Source: Nevskia soli DSM 19509 (lineage in GTDB: Bacteria > Pseudomonadota > Gammaproteobacteria > Nevskiales > Nevskiaceae). Taken from it: DNA of 64,000 bases. A model generated the notes under the pieces. The model ran no database searches. It was not told the DNA's origin and saw only the letters and a program-made list of their open reading frames with translations. A program made the translations under genes and the position numbers. The stretch lies in the NCBI RefSeq assembly GCF_000711955.1, contig NZ_JONR01000001.1, positions 248,001 to 312,000 on the forward strand. The letters are read 5' to 3'. This document shows positions 21,463 through 33,465 of the stretch, piece after piece (positions within the stretch are counted from its first letter, which is position 1; every line of letters starts with the position of its first letter).

Positions 21463-23961
21463 TCAGAATTGATACTTGACGAACGCCTGCGCAAAGTCAC
21501 GATCAGACAGCACGTTCTGGTCGCCGCCACCCCAGTACCAGGTGTAACCGACGTTGAACGACAGCGAGGCCTTGTAGCGGATCTCGTAGAGGGAGTCGAT
21601 TTCCTTGCGGCCGCCGACGAATTCGAACGCCGGACCGGGCGAAGTGCCCTGGATGTCCTGGGAGAAGAGCAGGGTGGGGTGAATGCCGATGTTCGGCAGC
21701 ACGTTTTCGTAGCTGCCGATCACCACCACGCGGTAGCCCCAGGCGAACGACTTCACGAAATCGCTGATCGGCTGCTGATGCGGATTGAAGCGCAGGCCGT
21801 CGACGCCGTAGGAGCAGTCCGGGATATTGGAGCAGGCCAGGCGGGAGCGGTCGGCGCCGCTGCCGTCGGCGCCGGCGGTGGCGCTGAGCGGGGTGTTGGG
21901 GCCGTCGATCTGCAGCACGCTCTTGTCGGGTAGGTTGGGGATGATGTCCGCGCCGACTTCGCCCAGCACGATGATCTGGTCCGCGCCGAAGGGGTTGTCC
22001 GATGCGCCGAGCACCTTGGTTACGCCGACATCGAGCTTGACCAGGCCGAAGCGCTCGTAGCCCTGGATGTAGCCGGGGTTCTGCCGGTTGAGAGGCTTGG
22101 TGTAGTCGGTCGGCGCGTTCTCGCCGACCACGCCGCCGCGGTAGGGGATGATGAAGTTGGGGAAGGAGCGCGCCGAGCCGGGCGCGGCGCCCAGGCCCAA
22201 CAGGTTGAAGGTGTCGGGATACGGATTGGTACCGTTGGCGGTGACGAAATCGCTGCTGCCGTCGGAGGCGACGCCGCCGTTGGCCTGATTGGCGATGTTG
22301 AGGCCGGCGGTACCGGTGCAATGCAGGTTGACGTCGCTGCAGCGGGTCAGCGCCGGGCCGGCGGCGGCGAATTCCAGGTCCGCGATCGACACCTGCATCG
22401 GCAGGTTCGGGCGGTAGGAGGCTTCACCCTGCACCGAGTAGCTGCCGAAGGTGGTGCTGAAGCTGGCGCCGAGCAGGTCGATGTCTTCCGGATATTCGAG
22501 GAACACCTTGCCGCTGTTGAGCGGCACGGCGTCGTCCTTGCGCGAGGTCAGCAGCCCGTTCAGGCCGGGAATGCCGGGGCAGTCGAGCAGGAAGGCGCCG
22601 AGGCTGTTGGCGTCGTTGCCGCGTGAATTGCCTTCGCGGCGGGCGCAACTGGCCTTGAGGGCGAAGAAGCCGACGTAGGGCAGGCGCGAGTGGTAGTGCT
22701 CGAAGTACAGCGCCAGGTCGGTGCCGTTGTTGAGCTCGTCGGCATAGTAGTCCAGCTTGACGCCGTACTGGCCGCTGGTGCGCGGATTCATGTCGGGCGA
22801 GCGCCCGGCATAGGTGGTGGTGTAGGTGATCAGGCCGAGCGGGCTATCCAGCGGCGTGCCGATATTGCTCGGATCGTCGGCGCTGGTGCCGAAGGCCAGG
22901 TTGGCGAAGTGCCCGGCGCCGTTGGTGCCCAGGTCGTTGGAGGAGAAGTAGCTGCCCGGCGCCGGTGCTTCCAGCGGTTGCCATTCGAGCTGGTAGAAGC
23001 CCTCCAGGGTGGCATTGGAGAACGGCTCGAAGCTGAGGAACACCTGGTTCAGCGGGATGAAATCCTCTTCCAGCTGGTTGCCGACGCGATAGAAATTGTT
23101 GCCGTTGATCGGGTTCGCCTGGTTGATGCTGTTGAATACCAGGGTGGTGCTCTCGCCCCAGTTGATCACCTGGCGGCCGAGCTTGAAGGTCAGCTTCTTG
23201 TCGTCCGTGAAGGGAATCGGGATCTTGCCGTAGATGTAGCTGTCCAGGTACTGCAGGTTGGTGCCGACCTGCTTCAGCACCGCCGGATCGGTGCGCTTGG
23301 TGCGCTCGTAGGCGCCGACGCCGTAGAGGCGCTCGGACAACAACGGGATGTTGCCGCCGCCGATCGCGACCGGAATCTGCAGGGCCGACAGGCCCGGTAC
23401 CGGCGAACCGACGCGGCCCACCGATTTCACGTTCTGCGGCGTGATGATGTCCGGGTGCCGCTCGTTGAAATCGTTGTTGACGGCGTCATAGAAGTACAAC
23501 AGGCGCCCGAAGAAGCCGAAATCGCCCCAGGTCAGGGTCAGGTCGGGCGTGACCTTGGCCGGCGCCTGGAAAAAGCTGCCCTTGTTGTAGTTGAGGTCGC
23601 CGTCGTCGTGCGCCATCGAATAGGAGCCCGGCACCTGCTGCAGGCGTTGCGAGGTATAGCCCTGGGTGCGGAACACGCCCTGGCAGTTCTGGTAGACGAT
23701 GAGCCCGGCCGAGCCGGGCGAGGTGCCGCAGGCGTTCGGATTGAGATCCGACTTGCCGATCAGGTCGACGTTCTGGCCCTGGGTGCGGAAGCCGACGCCG
23801 GCGGTGGCGGTGGTGTTGAGCTGGCCGTGGATGCTGTTGTCGCTGCCGATCGGCAGCGGAATGTTGAAATCGATGGCCGAGGCTGGTCCACTGATTGTTG
23901 CCAAGGCGCCGGCGGCGAGCGCCATGATGATGACGCCACGATGGAATCCCTTCAGCCGCAT
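21463..23961 (-). CDS. DUF1302-family outer-membrane protein
   Basis: The 832-residue protein has a Sec signal (residues 1-29, ending GPASA) and the DUF1302 layout. The N-terminal FNIPLPIGSDNSIHGQLNTT leads into repeated amphipathic strands. FKLGRQVINWGESTTLVFNSINQANP is the most conserved family motif. It ends VKYQF, a terminal aromatic typical of beta-barrels inserted by BAM. DUF1302 proteins occur with DUF1329 proteins in bacteria using long-chain or aromatic hydrocarbons and polyesters, and are probably barrels that handle hydrophobic substrates. The start has a strong GGAGG and the gene its own terminator. The DUF1329 partner lies about 2.3 kb away on the opposite strand. Confidence 0.92.
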   Translation of the reverse strand: MRLKGFHRGVIIMALAAGALATISGPASAIDFNIPLPIGSDNSIHGQLNTTATAGVGFRTQGQNVDLIGKSDLNPNACGTSPGSAGLIVYQNCQGVFRTQGYTSQRLQQVPGSYSMAHDDGDLNYNKGSFFQAPAKVTPDLTLTWGDFGFFGRLLYFYDAVNNDFNERHPDIITPQNVKSVGRVGSPVPGLSALQIPVAIGGGNIPLLSERLYGVGAYERTKRTDPAVLKQVGTNLQYLDSYIYGKIPIPFTDDKKLTFKLGRQVINWGESTTLVFNSINQANPINGNNFYRVGNQLEEDFIPLNQVFLSFEPFSNATLEGFYQLEWQPLEAPAPGSYFSSNDLGTNGAGHFANLAFGTSADDPSNIGTPLDSPLGLITYTTTYAGRSPDMNPRTSGQYGVKLDYYADELNNGTDLALYFEHYHSRLPYVGFFALKASCARREGNSRGNDANSLGAFLLDCPGIPGLNGLLTSRKDDAVPLNSGKVFLEYPEDIDLLGASFSTTFGSYSVQGEASYRPNLPMQVSIADLEFAAAGPALTRCSDVNLHCTGTAGLNIANQANGGVASDGSSDFVTANGTNPYPDTFNLLGLGAAPGSARSFPNFIIPYRGGVVGENAPTDYTKPLNRQNPGYIQGYERFGLVKLDVGVTKVLGASDNPFGADQIIVLGEVGADIIPNLPDKSVLQIDGPNTPLSATAGADGSGADRSRLACSNIPDCSYGVDGLRFNPHQQPISDFVKSFAWGYRVVVIGSYENVLPNIGIHPTLLFSQDIQGTSPGPAFEFVGGRKEIDSLYEIRYKASLSFNVGYTWYWGGGDQNVLSDRDFAQAFVKYQF

Positions 23962-24161
23962 TACCCCGTCCTCCTTCCTTTACCGAATTCTATTGCCGGA
24001 TTCTGTGTTCGCGTGGCGGCTGCACGGGCCGCGGCGCCGGCTCCTTGCCGGTCTTGCGCGCATCTTGCCGGATCAAGCTTTTGTGTCAAGCGCCATGGCG
24101 ACACCGCCTGCGGGATTTCGGCAAATCCGCGCGCAACGCGTGCGCAAAAAAGCGGGACGGC

Positions 24162-24620
24162 TCAGCGCGCGGTACGCGGCAGGTAGTTCGACAGCAGCCT
24201 GGCGAAATCGGGCAGGGCGGCGCCGACTTCGCTCTCGGCGCCGCCGCGCAGGCGGGCGTAGACCGATTTGACGGCGGCATTCTGTGCGCGGGCGGCGCGT
24301 TCATCTGTGACCTGCAACAGGGCGCAGACCGCCGCGTCCGATCGCCCTAGCAGAAAGCAGGCAAAATCCTGCTGAGCCGGCGCGGCGACGAAATCCTGGT
24401 ACAACGGGTCCAGCGCCCCCACGAAATCGGGCAACAGGGCCTGCATGGCGCGCGGCAGGATGTCCGGTCGCGCCGCCTTGAGCAGGGACAGGCTGGTTTT
24501 CATGGCGATGCCGCGCAGCCCGCCCCTGGCCGCGATGCGCCCCTCGGTCAACTGCACGCAATCGGCGACAAGCGCATCCTTGTTCTGCACAGTCAATACA
24601 ATATCGGCCAGCGCCGGCAT
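24162..24620 (-). CDS. DUF6918-like protein
   Basis: The 152-residue protein begins MPALADIVLTVQNKDALVAD. The frame stays open far upstream but is antisense to the ABC1-kinase gene there, so 24620 is the sensible start. Residues show the DUF6918 pattern: a repeated helical core with ARGGLRGIAMKTSLSLLKAA, RPDILPRAMQALLPDFVGAL and a QVTDERAARAQ segment, and a terminal RGGAESEVGAALPDFARLL. The function of the family is not known; it is soluble and helical. It is divergent from, and starts 39 bases from, the ABC1-kinase start, a pairing that suggests a linked role. Confidence 0.7.
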   Translation of the reverse strand: MPALADIVLTVQNKDALVADCVQLTEGRIAARGGLRGIAMKTSLSLLKAARPDILPRAMQALLPDFVGALDPLYQDFVAAPAQQDFACFLLGRSDAAVCALLQVTDERAARAQNAAVKSVYARLRGGAESEVGAALPDFARLLSNYLPRTAR

Positions 24621-24659
24621 GGCGATCAATCCCTCAGTGGAAAAATGAAGCGGGAACCT

Positions 24660-26066
24660 ATGGACTCGGGCAACATCAAAAAGCCTACCATGACGTCGAT
24701 CAAGACCCGCCCCCTTGAACGCAACATTGCGTTGACCAAACTGGGTCTGGGCGCAGGCACCAAGATCGTGGCGCACTCCCTGGTCAATATCTTCCGCGGG
24801 GAAGTCGCGCGCAGTTCCGCCGACCGGGAATTCTACGAGAAACAGGCCCAGGTGCTGGCCGATGAACTGGGCCGCCTCAAGGGCAGCGTGATGAAGGCTG
24901 GCCAGATGCTGTCCCTCTATGGCCAGTATTTTCTGCCGGAGGAAGCGGTGGAGGTGTTGTCCGCCCTGCAGGACGACACCGCGCCGGTGGCCTGGCGCGT
25001 GGTGGCGCCGGTGCTGGAAAAGAATCTCGGCCGGCAGCGCCTGGCCGAGCTGGATGTCGACGAGGAACCGCTGGCCGCTGCCTCGCTGGGGCAGGCGCAC
25101 CGCGCCGTGCGCCGCTCCGATGGCCTGGAACTGGTGGTGAAGATCCAGTATCCCGGGGTGGCCGACGCCATCGACAGCGACATCAAGACCCTGTCGCGCC
25201 TGTTGATGGTGACGCGGCTTTCGCCCAAGGGGCTGGACCTCGCGCCGGTCTTCGCCGAGGTGCGCGAGATGCTGTACCGCGAGGTGGACTACCAGGCGGA
25301 GGCCCGTTTCACCGAGGAATTCGCGCGGCGGCTGGCGGACGATCCGCGCTACTGCGTGCCGCGCGTGCTGTCCGAGTATTCCAGCGGGCAGGTGCTGACC
25401 ACCACCTACGAATCCGGCGTATCGGCGCGCGACGCCGAGATCAGGGCGCTGCCGCAGGCGCGCCGCAACCGGCTTGGTCTGAATTTCCTCGATCTGTTCC
25501 TGACCGAATTCTTCGATTGGGGCCTGGTGCAGAGCGATCCCCATTTCGGCAACTACCGCATCCGTCTCGGCGACAAGGCCAGCGAAGATCGCATCATATT
25601 GCTCGATTTCGGTGCAACCCGCCGCTTCGAGCGCCGCTTCGTCGATGCCTACAAGGGCATCGTGCGCGGCGCCCTGCTCGGCGACCGCGCCCAGATCCTG
25701 CGCGGCGCGGATGCCATCGGATTGATGCGCGGCACCTTCCCCGAACCGGTGCTGAAGGCCTTCACCGAGATGTGCCAGCTGATCGTCGAGCCGTTCAATG
25801 CCATCGACGATCCGCGTACGCCGCCGCAACTGCGCAATGCGAGAGGCGAGTACCGCTGGGGGGCCAGCGATCTGCCGATGCGCGCCGCCAATGTCGCCGC
25901 GCGCAACGCCCTGTCGGTGCATTTCCGGGTGCCGCCGCGCGAAATCGTGTTCCTGCACCGGCGCCTGGCCGGGGTTTTCATCATGCTGGCGACGCTGGAT
26001 GTGGAACTGGACGCGCGCGAGCGCCTGCTGGAGCGCCTGGGCCTGGAGGATCTGCTTGGCGGATAA
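24660..26066 (+). CDS. ABC1/AarF-family (UbiB-like) atypical kinase
   Basis: The protein has 468 residues from ATG 24660 (24645 and 24690 are alternatives). The ABC1 kinase-like motifs are present: KGSVMKAGQMLSLYGQYFLP carries the invariant KxGQ, AAASLGQAHRAV is the Ala-rich loop that replaces the glycine loop, VVKIQYPGVADAIDSDI holds the VKVQxPG lysine, EVDYQAEARFTEEFA follows, and VQSDPHFGNYRI plus LLDFGATRRF are the catalytic and metal (DFG) motifs. No transmembrane segments are seen at the C-terminus, unlike UbiB itself. Family members have ATPase activity and support lipid or quinone biosynthesis. The divergent DUF6918 gene may be a partner. Confidence 0.9.
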   Translation: MDSGNIKKPTMTSIKTRPLERNIALTKLGLGAGTKIVAHSLVNIFRGEVARSSADREFYEKQAQVLADELGRLKGSVMKAGQMLSLYGQYFLPEEAVEVLSALQDDTAPVAWRVVAPVLEKNLGRQRLAELDVDEEPLAAASLGQAHRAVRRSDGLELVVKIQYPGVADAIDSDIKTLSRLLMVTRLSPKGLDLAPVFAEVREMLYREVDYQAEARFTEEFARRLADDPRYCVPRVLSEYSSGQVLTTTYESGVSARDAEIRALPQARRNRLGLNFLDLFLTEFFDWGLVQSDPHFGNYRIRLGDKASEDRIILLDFGATRRFERRFVDAYKGIVRGALLGDRAQILRGADAIGLMRGTFPEPVLKAFTEMCQLIVEPFNAIDDPRTPPQLRNARGEYRWGASDLPMRAANVAARNALSVHFRVPPREIVFLHRRLAGVFIMLATLDVELDARERLLERLGLEDLLGG

Positions 26067-26210
26067 AGGGTGTTGCATCCGGCAAGCATGGACCCGTGTA
26101 AACCCGCAGGCGGGCATGGCGCTGAACTTCACCCCTAACCTGACACTCAAACTCCGGGCATTCATCCATCCGGCGCCGTCCGCCGGGCGTCGGTCCGGGC
26201 GCTTCTGTCA

Positions 26211-26298
26211 TTGGCGGACGTGCACTTTTTCTGTAGCATCGGGCCCGATAATCCAACCGTACGCTGCCGAACGGTTACAAACACCCTGTTGAGGAGAG
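26211..26298 (+). promoter_or_regulatory. Promoter and ribosome site of the DUF1329 gene
   Basis: TTGGCG (26211-26216), 17 bases, TAGCAT (26234-26239) form a good sigma-70 type promoter. GAGGAGAG (26291-26298) is a strong ribosome site for ATG 26307. Confidence 0.6.
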
Positions 26299-26306
26299 TA
26301 TTAGCG

Positions 26307-27629
26307 ATGAAGAAACAACTCCTATTCATCGGCGCCGTGGCACTGGGGCTGTCCGCCCAGCAGGCCGCGGCCGCTGAAATGACCCCGGTCGGCGCCGAAA
26401 AGGGCGCCAACGCCGATGGCACCATTCCGGCCTGGACCGGCGGACGTGCCAAGAGCGGCCCGCTTGCCGGCGAATTCCCCCACGACGAGCAGGTCGACGG
26501 CGACAAGCCTGTCTTTACCATCACCCACGACAACTATTCCAAGTACGCCGACAAGCTCACCGAAGGCCACAAGGAACTGTTGAAGCGTTACGCCGACTAC
26601 AAGATGAACGTCTACCCGACGCACCGCACGGTGGCGTTCCCGGACTTCATCTACAAGGCCACCGCCGCCAACGCTACCACCTGCAAGCTCAACGGCACGG
26701 ATGAGCCGGACAATTGCACCCTGGGCTTCCCCTTCCCGGCGCCCAAGACCGGCGCCGAGGTGATCTGGAACCACCGCCTGAAGTGGCGCGGTGACGCCGC
26801 CCAGCGTTACAACAACCAGTTCATCGTGCAGCCCTCCGGCGACTACCAGCAGACCAAGATCCTGGAGCAGGTGAAGTTCTCCTACGCCAACGACAAGAAC
26901 CCGGTGCCGATGAAGATCGGCCAGGGCGAGTTCCTCAAGTACCTGTCGCAGACCCTGTCGCCGCCGCGCCTGGCCGGCACCTTCATCCTGGTGCACGAGA
27001 AGTCCGGCACCGGCGACAACGGCCGCGCCGCCTGGCTCTACAGCCCGGGCCTGAAGCGCATCCGCCGCGCGCCGACGGTGCAGTACGACAACCCGTACGA
27101 AGGCACCGACGGCAACCAGTTCTACGATCAGGTCGACATGTTCAACGGCGCCCTGGACCGCTACAACTGGAAGCTGGTCGGCAAGAAGGAGTTCTACCTG
27201 CCGTACAACTCCGACAAGATCGCCGGCAACACCGTCAAGTACAAGGACATCATCCGTCCCAAGCATCTCAACCAGGACCTGCCGCGCTACGAGCTGCATC
27301 GTTACTGGGTGGTCGAGGCCAATCTCAAGCCGGGCACCAACCACACCTTCAAGACGCGCCGTTTCTACGTCGACGAGGACAGCTGGAACATCGAAGCGGT
27401 TGACGACTACGACAACAAGGACCAGCTGTACAAGTTCCAGGAAGGTCACCTGATCACCGCCCCGAACATCCAGGCGGCCTCGACCGTGCCGGAAATCATC
27501 TATGACTTCTTCTCCGGCCGTTACTTCATCACCGCCGCGTTCAATGAAGACAAGCCGGTCGACCTGACCGTCAACTGGTCGGACGACTACTTCACCGCCG
27601 CGTCGGTGCAGAAGCTGACCACCAAGTAA
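26307..27629 (+). CDS. DUF1329-family exported protein
   Basis: The start at ATG 26307 (not the upstream in-frame start) gives 440 residues with a Sec signal MKKQLLFIGAVALGLSAQQ ending in AAAAE. The mature protein has the DUF1329 pattern: GTIPAWTGG, LTEGHKELLKRYADYKMNVYPTHRT, AWLYSPGLKRIRRAPTVQYDNPYEGTDG and the terminal SDDYFTAASVQKLT. The fold is LolA/LolB-like and resembles periplasmic or outer-membrane lipid-handling proteins; members co-occur with DUF1302 barrels. The likely job is transfer of a hydrophobic substrate to or from the DUF1302 barrel. Its own promoter and terminator make it a monocistronic unit. Confidence 0.93.
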   Translation: MKKQLLFIGAVALGLSAQQAAAAEMTPVGAEKGANADGTIPAWTGGRAKSGPLAGEFPHDEQVDGDKPVFTITHDNYSKYADKLTEGHKELLKRYADYKMNVYPTHRTVAFPDFIYKATAANATTCKLNGTDEPDNCTLGFPFPAPKTGAEVIWNHRLKWRGDAAQRYNNQFIVQPSGDYQQTKILEQVKFSYANDKNPVPMKIGQGEFLKYLSQTLSPPRLAGTFILVHEKSGTGDNGRAAWLYSPGLKRIRRAPTVQYDNPYEGTDGNQFYDQVDMFNGALDRYNWKLVGKKEFYLPYNSDKIAGNTVKYKDIIRPKHLNQDLPRYELHRYWVVEANLKPGTNHTFKTRRFYVDEDSWNIEAVDDYDNKDQLYKFQEGHLITAPNIQAASTVPEIIYDFFSGRYFITAAFNEDKPVDLTVNWSDDYFTAASVQKLTTK

Positions 27630-27650
27630 TAGCGGCTGCTGCTTCATTAC

Positions 27651-27682
27651 AGGCCGCCGGGCGCAAGCCCGGCGGCCTTTTG
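27651..27682 (+). terminator. Rho-independent terminator
   Basis: AGGCCGCCGGGC and GCCCGGCGGCCT form a 12-base perfect stem with a GCAA-type loop and a TTTTG tail, 21 bases after the DUF1329 stop. Confidence 0.93.
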
Positions 27683-27708
27683 TTTAATCGAATCCCCCAA
27701 ATTTCCAA

Positions 27709-28203
27709 ATGAGCACCCAATACGAAGAACGCCAGAGTTTCAGCCAGCCGAAGGACAAGGTGCTGCGCATGTTCTGCGACCGCGCCTATTTCGAGCGCAA
27801 GTACGCGGCCAGCGGCGGCTGGGACATCAAGGTGCTGGAGCATGAGCTGAGCGCCAAGCGCTTCCGCATCAAGTGCACCTACCACCGCAAGCCGGATGCC
27901 GAAGTGCCGGGTTTCGCCAAGAAGTTCATCGGCGAGTCGGTACAGGTGACGCAGGAGGATGTGTGGGACCTGGAAACCGCCACCGGCCGGTTGAGCATCG
28001 AGATCCGCAATGCGCCGATCCGCATGAGCGCCGAAATGCGCGTGGTGGTGGAGAAGGGCGGTTGCGCCAACGTGCTGCAATGGACGCTGAACTGCCCGGT
28101 GCCGCTGCTCGGCGGCAAGCTGGAGCAGATGCTGATGAGCGAGATGCGCAACAAGGCCGCGGCCGACCTGGAGATTTCGCGCAAGCTGCTGGCTGATTAC
28201 TGA
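27709..28203 (+). CDS. DUF2505-family protein
   Basis: The 164-residue protein resembles DUF2505, an SRPBCC-like fold: an N-terminal amphipathic helix after the first strand (FSQPKDKVLRMFCDRAYFERKYA), TYHRKPDAEVPGFAKKFIGE in the middle, and a C-terminal helix LGGKLEQMLMSEMRNKAAADLE. It has no signal peptide, so it is cytoplasmic. The SRPBCC fold suggests binding of a hydrophobic ligand. It follows a terminator and precedes the DUF885 gene by 120 bases; co-transcription with it is possible. Confidence 0.82.
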   Translation: MSTQYEERQSFSQPKDKVLRMFCDRAYFERKYAASGGWDIKVLEHELSAKRFRIKCTYHRKPDAEVPGFAKKFIGESVQVTQEDVWDLETATGRLSIEIRNAPIRMSAEMRVVVEKGGCANVLQWTLNCPVPLLGGKLEQMLMSEMRNKAAADLEISRKLLADY

Positions 28204-28323
28204 AGCCGGGGTATCCCTGGCCGCCACCGGCTGCACAATGGCTGGCGGCTTCCCGGAATCCAAACCCAAACCCCGCGCCGGCGCATCTAACCTTTTATAT
28301 TTTGGAAAAAAGGGAAGTCGGTC

Positions 28324-30147
28324 ATGTCGAAAACCAATATGACGCGGGGCGCCGCCACAAAGCTGCCGCGGCTCCTGGCAGGGGCCTGTATCGGGGTATT
28401 GGCCGCCTGCGCGGCCACCGTGTCCGCCGCCGAGGCGACCGCCGTTCCCGCCTCTCCGGCCTGGGTGGCGGACAGCAACAAGGCGGCGCAGCCCCTGTTG
28501 CAGGCCATCGCGGTCTTCAACCCTGAACAGACGGCGCAGCTGGGGGTCGATGGCTATGACGACAAGGTCATCGACCTGCAGCCGAAGATCTACGAGCGCA
28601 GCCAGGCCGCCCTGCAGAAGGTCATCGACGGGCTCAATGCCCAGCTGCCGCAGGCGGCCGATCCTTCGCTGAAGCAGGATCTGCAGATCATGATCACCGC
28701 GGCCCAGCAGCAGTACGACACCAACAAGCTGCAGAACGACCTGATGCTGCCGTATTTCGCCATAGCCGGCACCGTGTTCCAGGGCGTCCATGACCTGCTC
28801 GATCCGCGCATTCCCAAGGAGCGGCAGGCTGCCGCCCTGGTGCGTCTGCGCCGCTATGCCGGCCTGGAGCCGGGCTCGACCGCGCTGACCGAGCTGGCCA
28901 AGGCGCGCACTGTGGAGCGCTTCGGCGACAAGGGCCTCACCGGCCCGTTCAAGGACGAAGTGGAGCAGGATCTGGCCGATGCGCCGCGTCTGATGGCCGG
29001 CATCGGCGAGCTGTTCAAGGGCAGCGGTCTCGCCGGTTACGAGCAGCCGCTGGCGGCCCTGAACAGCCAGATCGAGGCCTACAACGCCTGGGTCGGCAAG
29101 GAAATCGTGCCGCGCTGCCGCGCCGACAACCGCCTGCCGCCTGCGATCTACGCCGACAATCTGAAGCAGTTCGGCAACACCGTGCCGCCGGAGGAACTGA
29201 TCCGCCGCGCCCTGCTGTCGTTTGCCGAAATCCGCAACGAGATGCGCGCCCTGGCGCCCCTGGTGGCGAAGCAGAAGGGCTACAAGTCCGGCGACTACCG
29301 CGATGTCATCCGCGAGCTGAAGAAGGCGCAGATCACCGGCCCGGCGATCCTGCCGTTCTACCGCAAGCGCCTGGCAGCGATCGAGGACATCCTGCGGCGC
29401 GAACACGAGATCACCGTGCCGCAGCGCCATGCCGTGATCCGCCTCGCCACCGAGGCCGAGTCGGCGCAGATTCCGGCGCCGCACATGAGCCCGCCGCGCC
29501 TGATCGGCAATACCGGTGAATACGGCGAGTTCGTGCTGCCGTTGAAGACGCCGGGCAAGGCTGGTGAAAAGGATCTGAAGACCGACGACTTCACCTTCGA
29601 TGCCGCCGCCTGGACCCTGACCGCGCATGAGGCGCGGCCCGGCCACGAGTTGCAGTTCTCGGCGATGATGGACCATGGCGTTTCCATCGCCCGCGCCGTG
29701 TTCGCCTTCAACAGCGTCAACGTCGAAGGCTGGGCGCTGTACTCCGAAGCCGAGATGAAGCCGTATTTCCCGCTCGACGGGCAGCTCATCGGCCTGCAGC
29801 ATCGCCTGATGCGCGCCGCGCGTGCCTTCCTCGATCCCATGGTCAATCTCGGCATGATCACGCCGCAGCAGGTGAAGCAGTTCCTGATGGACGAGGTGGT
29901 GCTGTCGGAGGGGTTGGCGAAGGAAGAGACCGACCGCTATACCTTCCGCGGGCCTGGCCAGGCCACCTCGTACTTCGTCGGCTACCAGGCCATGATGGAA
30001 ACGCGTCAGCGTGCGGAGTTGCAGCTTGGAACGAAGTTCAACAAGCAGCGCTTCCACGACTTCGTCATCGCGCAAGGCTTGCTGCCGCCGGGGTTGTTGC
30101 AGAAGGCGGTGCTGGAAGTGTTCGTGCCGGCCGAGCTTGCCCGCTAG
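28324..30147 (+). CDS. DUF885-family exported peptidase-like protein (2)
   Basis: The 607-residue protein has a signal peptide ending near residue 39 (GACIGVLAACAATVSA, then AEAT). The LAAC motif could also serve as a lipobox. The DUF885 domain carries LTAHEARPGHELQFSAMM near residue 436, an HExxPGH zinc-site equivalent, and NVEGWALYSEAEM downstream supplies the Glu helix. It is a diverged paralogue of the protein at 9979-11760, with IPGH replaced by RPGH. A secreted or periplasmic peptidase role is inferred from the family. It ends 54 bases from the convergent DUF3617 gene. Confidence 0.88.
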   Translation: MSKTNMTRGAATKLPRLLAGACIGVLAACAATVSAAEATAVPASPAWVADSNKAAQPLLQAIAVFNPEQTAQLGVDGYDDKVIDLQPKIYERSQAALQKVIDGLNAQLPQAADPSLKQDLQIMITAAQQQYDTNKLQNDLMLPYFAIAGTVFQGVHDLLDPRIPKERQAAALVRLRRYAGLEPGSTALTELAKARTVERFGDKGLTGPFKDEVEQDLADAPRLMAGIGELFKGSGLAGYEQPLAALNSQIEAYNAWVGKEIVPRCRADNRLPPAIYADNLKQFGNTVPPEELIRRALLSFAEIRNEMRALAPLVAKQKGYKSGDYRDVIRELKKAQITGPAILPFYRKRLAAIEDILRREHEITVPQRHAVIRLATEAESAQIPAPHMSPPRLIGNTGEYGEFVLPLKTPGKAGEKDLKTDDFTFDAAAWTLTAHEARPGHELQFSAMMDHGVSIARAVFAFNSVNVEGWALYSEAEMKPYFPLDGQLIGLQHRLMRAARAFLDPMVNLGMITPQQVKQFLMDEVVLSEGLAKEETDRYTFRGPGQATSYFVGYQAMMETRQRAELQLGTKFNKQRFHDFVIAQGLLPPGLLQKAVLEVFVPAELAR

Positions 30148-30200
30148 TCGTTATCCATGCGGCAGGCCGTCACGGGCCTGCCGCATGATGCCGCTGTTTC

Positions 30201-30719
30201 TCAGCGCATGCCGCCGGCCGGCACGCTCCCACAATCCGCGCCCAGCCACTTCGCGCTGATCTGGCTTTCCATGGCGAAGTCGCCGCCCATGTGGGGGCTG
30301 GTGCCTTCCATGTGTGTGGTGGCGGTGTAGGTGGAGTCGTTGCTGAACGAGGCCTTGATGTTGCCGTGCATGTCGCCCTGGCGGCCGTGGCAGATCATGT
30401 CGGCCGAGAAGCTGTCGCCCGACCACTTCTGGTTCTGCATCTGACAGTCGCCGTTGCCGGTGTCCGGATGATCGTCCTTGGCGGCTTCCTCCGGCGTCAC
30501 GCAGTGTTTGAAGGTATGCGGCTCACCGCCCATCATCGGCAGCTTGATCCCCATCTGCTGCATCTTGGCCAGCTGGTCCGGCGGGATCTGTGGCCCGCCC
30601 TTGGTGAAATTCATCTGCACCGTGGTATCCCACAAACCAGGCTTGCGATGACCGGCGGCTGAAGCCGCCAGCGGCAGGAGCATGGCGGCAGTGACTCCGA
30701 GAATGAGTGTCTTGTTCAT
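30201..30719 (-). CDS. DUF3617-family periplasmic protein
   Basis: The coding start is ATG 30719 (172 residues); the longer open frame upstream is antisense to mutS. A Sec signal MNKTLILGVTAAMLLPLAAS leads to a DUF3617 domain: GHRKPGLWDTTVQMNF, the conserved CVTPEEAAK, and paired cysteines (CQMQNQKWSG, MICHG) that likely form disulfides. It is rich in Met (MQQMGIKLPMMGG). The family is of unknown function, exported and common in lipid- and steroid-degrading proteobacteria. It lies downstream of mutS on the same strand, 89 bases away. Confidence 0.88.
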   Translation of the reverse strand: MNKTLILGVTAAMLLPLAASAAGHRKPGLWDTTVQMNFTKGGPQIPPDQLAKMQQMGIKLPMMGGEPHTFKHCVTPEEAAKDDHPDTGNGDCQMQNQKWSGDSFSADMICHGRQGDMHGNIKASFSNDSTYTATTHMEGTSPHMGGDFAMESQISAKWLGADCGSVPAGGMR

Positions 30720-30808
30720 GGCATCCCTTTGGTTGAGCGCGAAGGTCCCTGCAAAAGGATACGGTAAGCCCCGCTCAAAAATGCCATCCACCCCGCATAT
30801 CAGGGGCC

Positions 30809-33397
<2,589 letters not shown>

Positions 33398-33465
33398 TTA
33401 AATCGACTGATTATGGGCGGCTGCCGTCGTGGGCACGGCGCGCGGGACTTTGGCCCATTCTAAGG

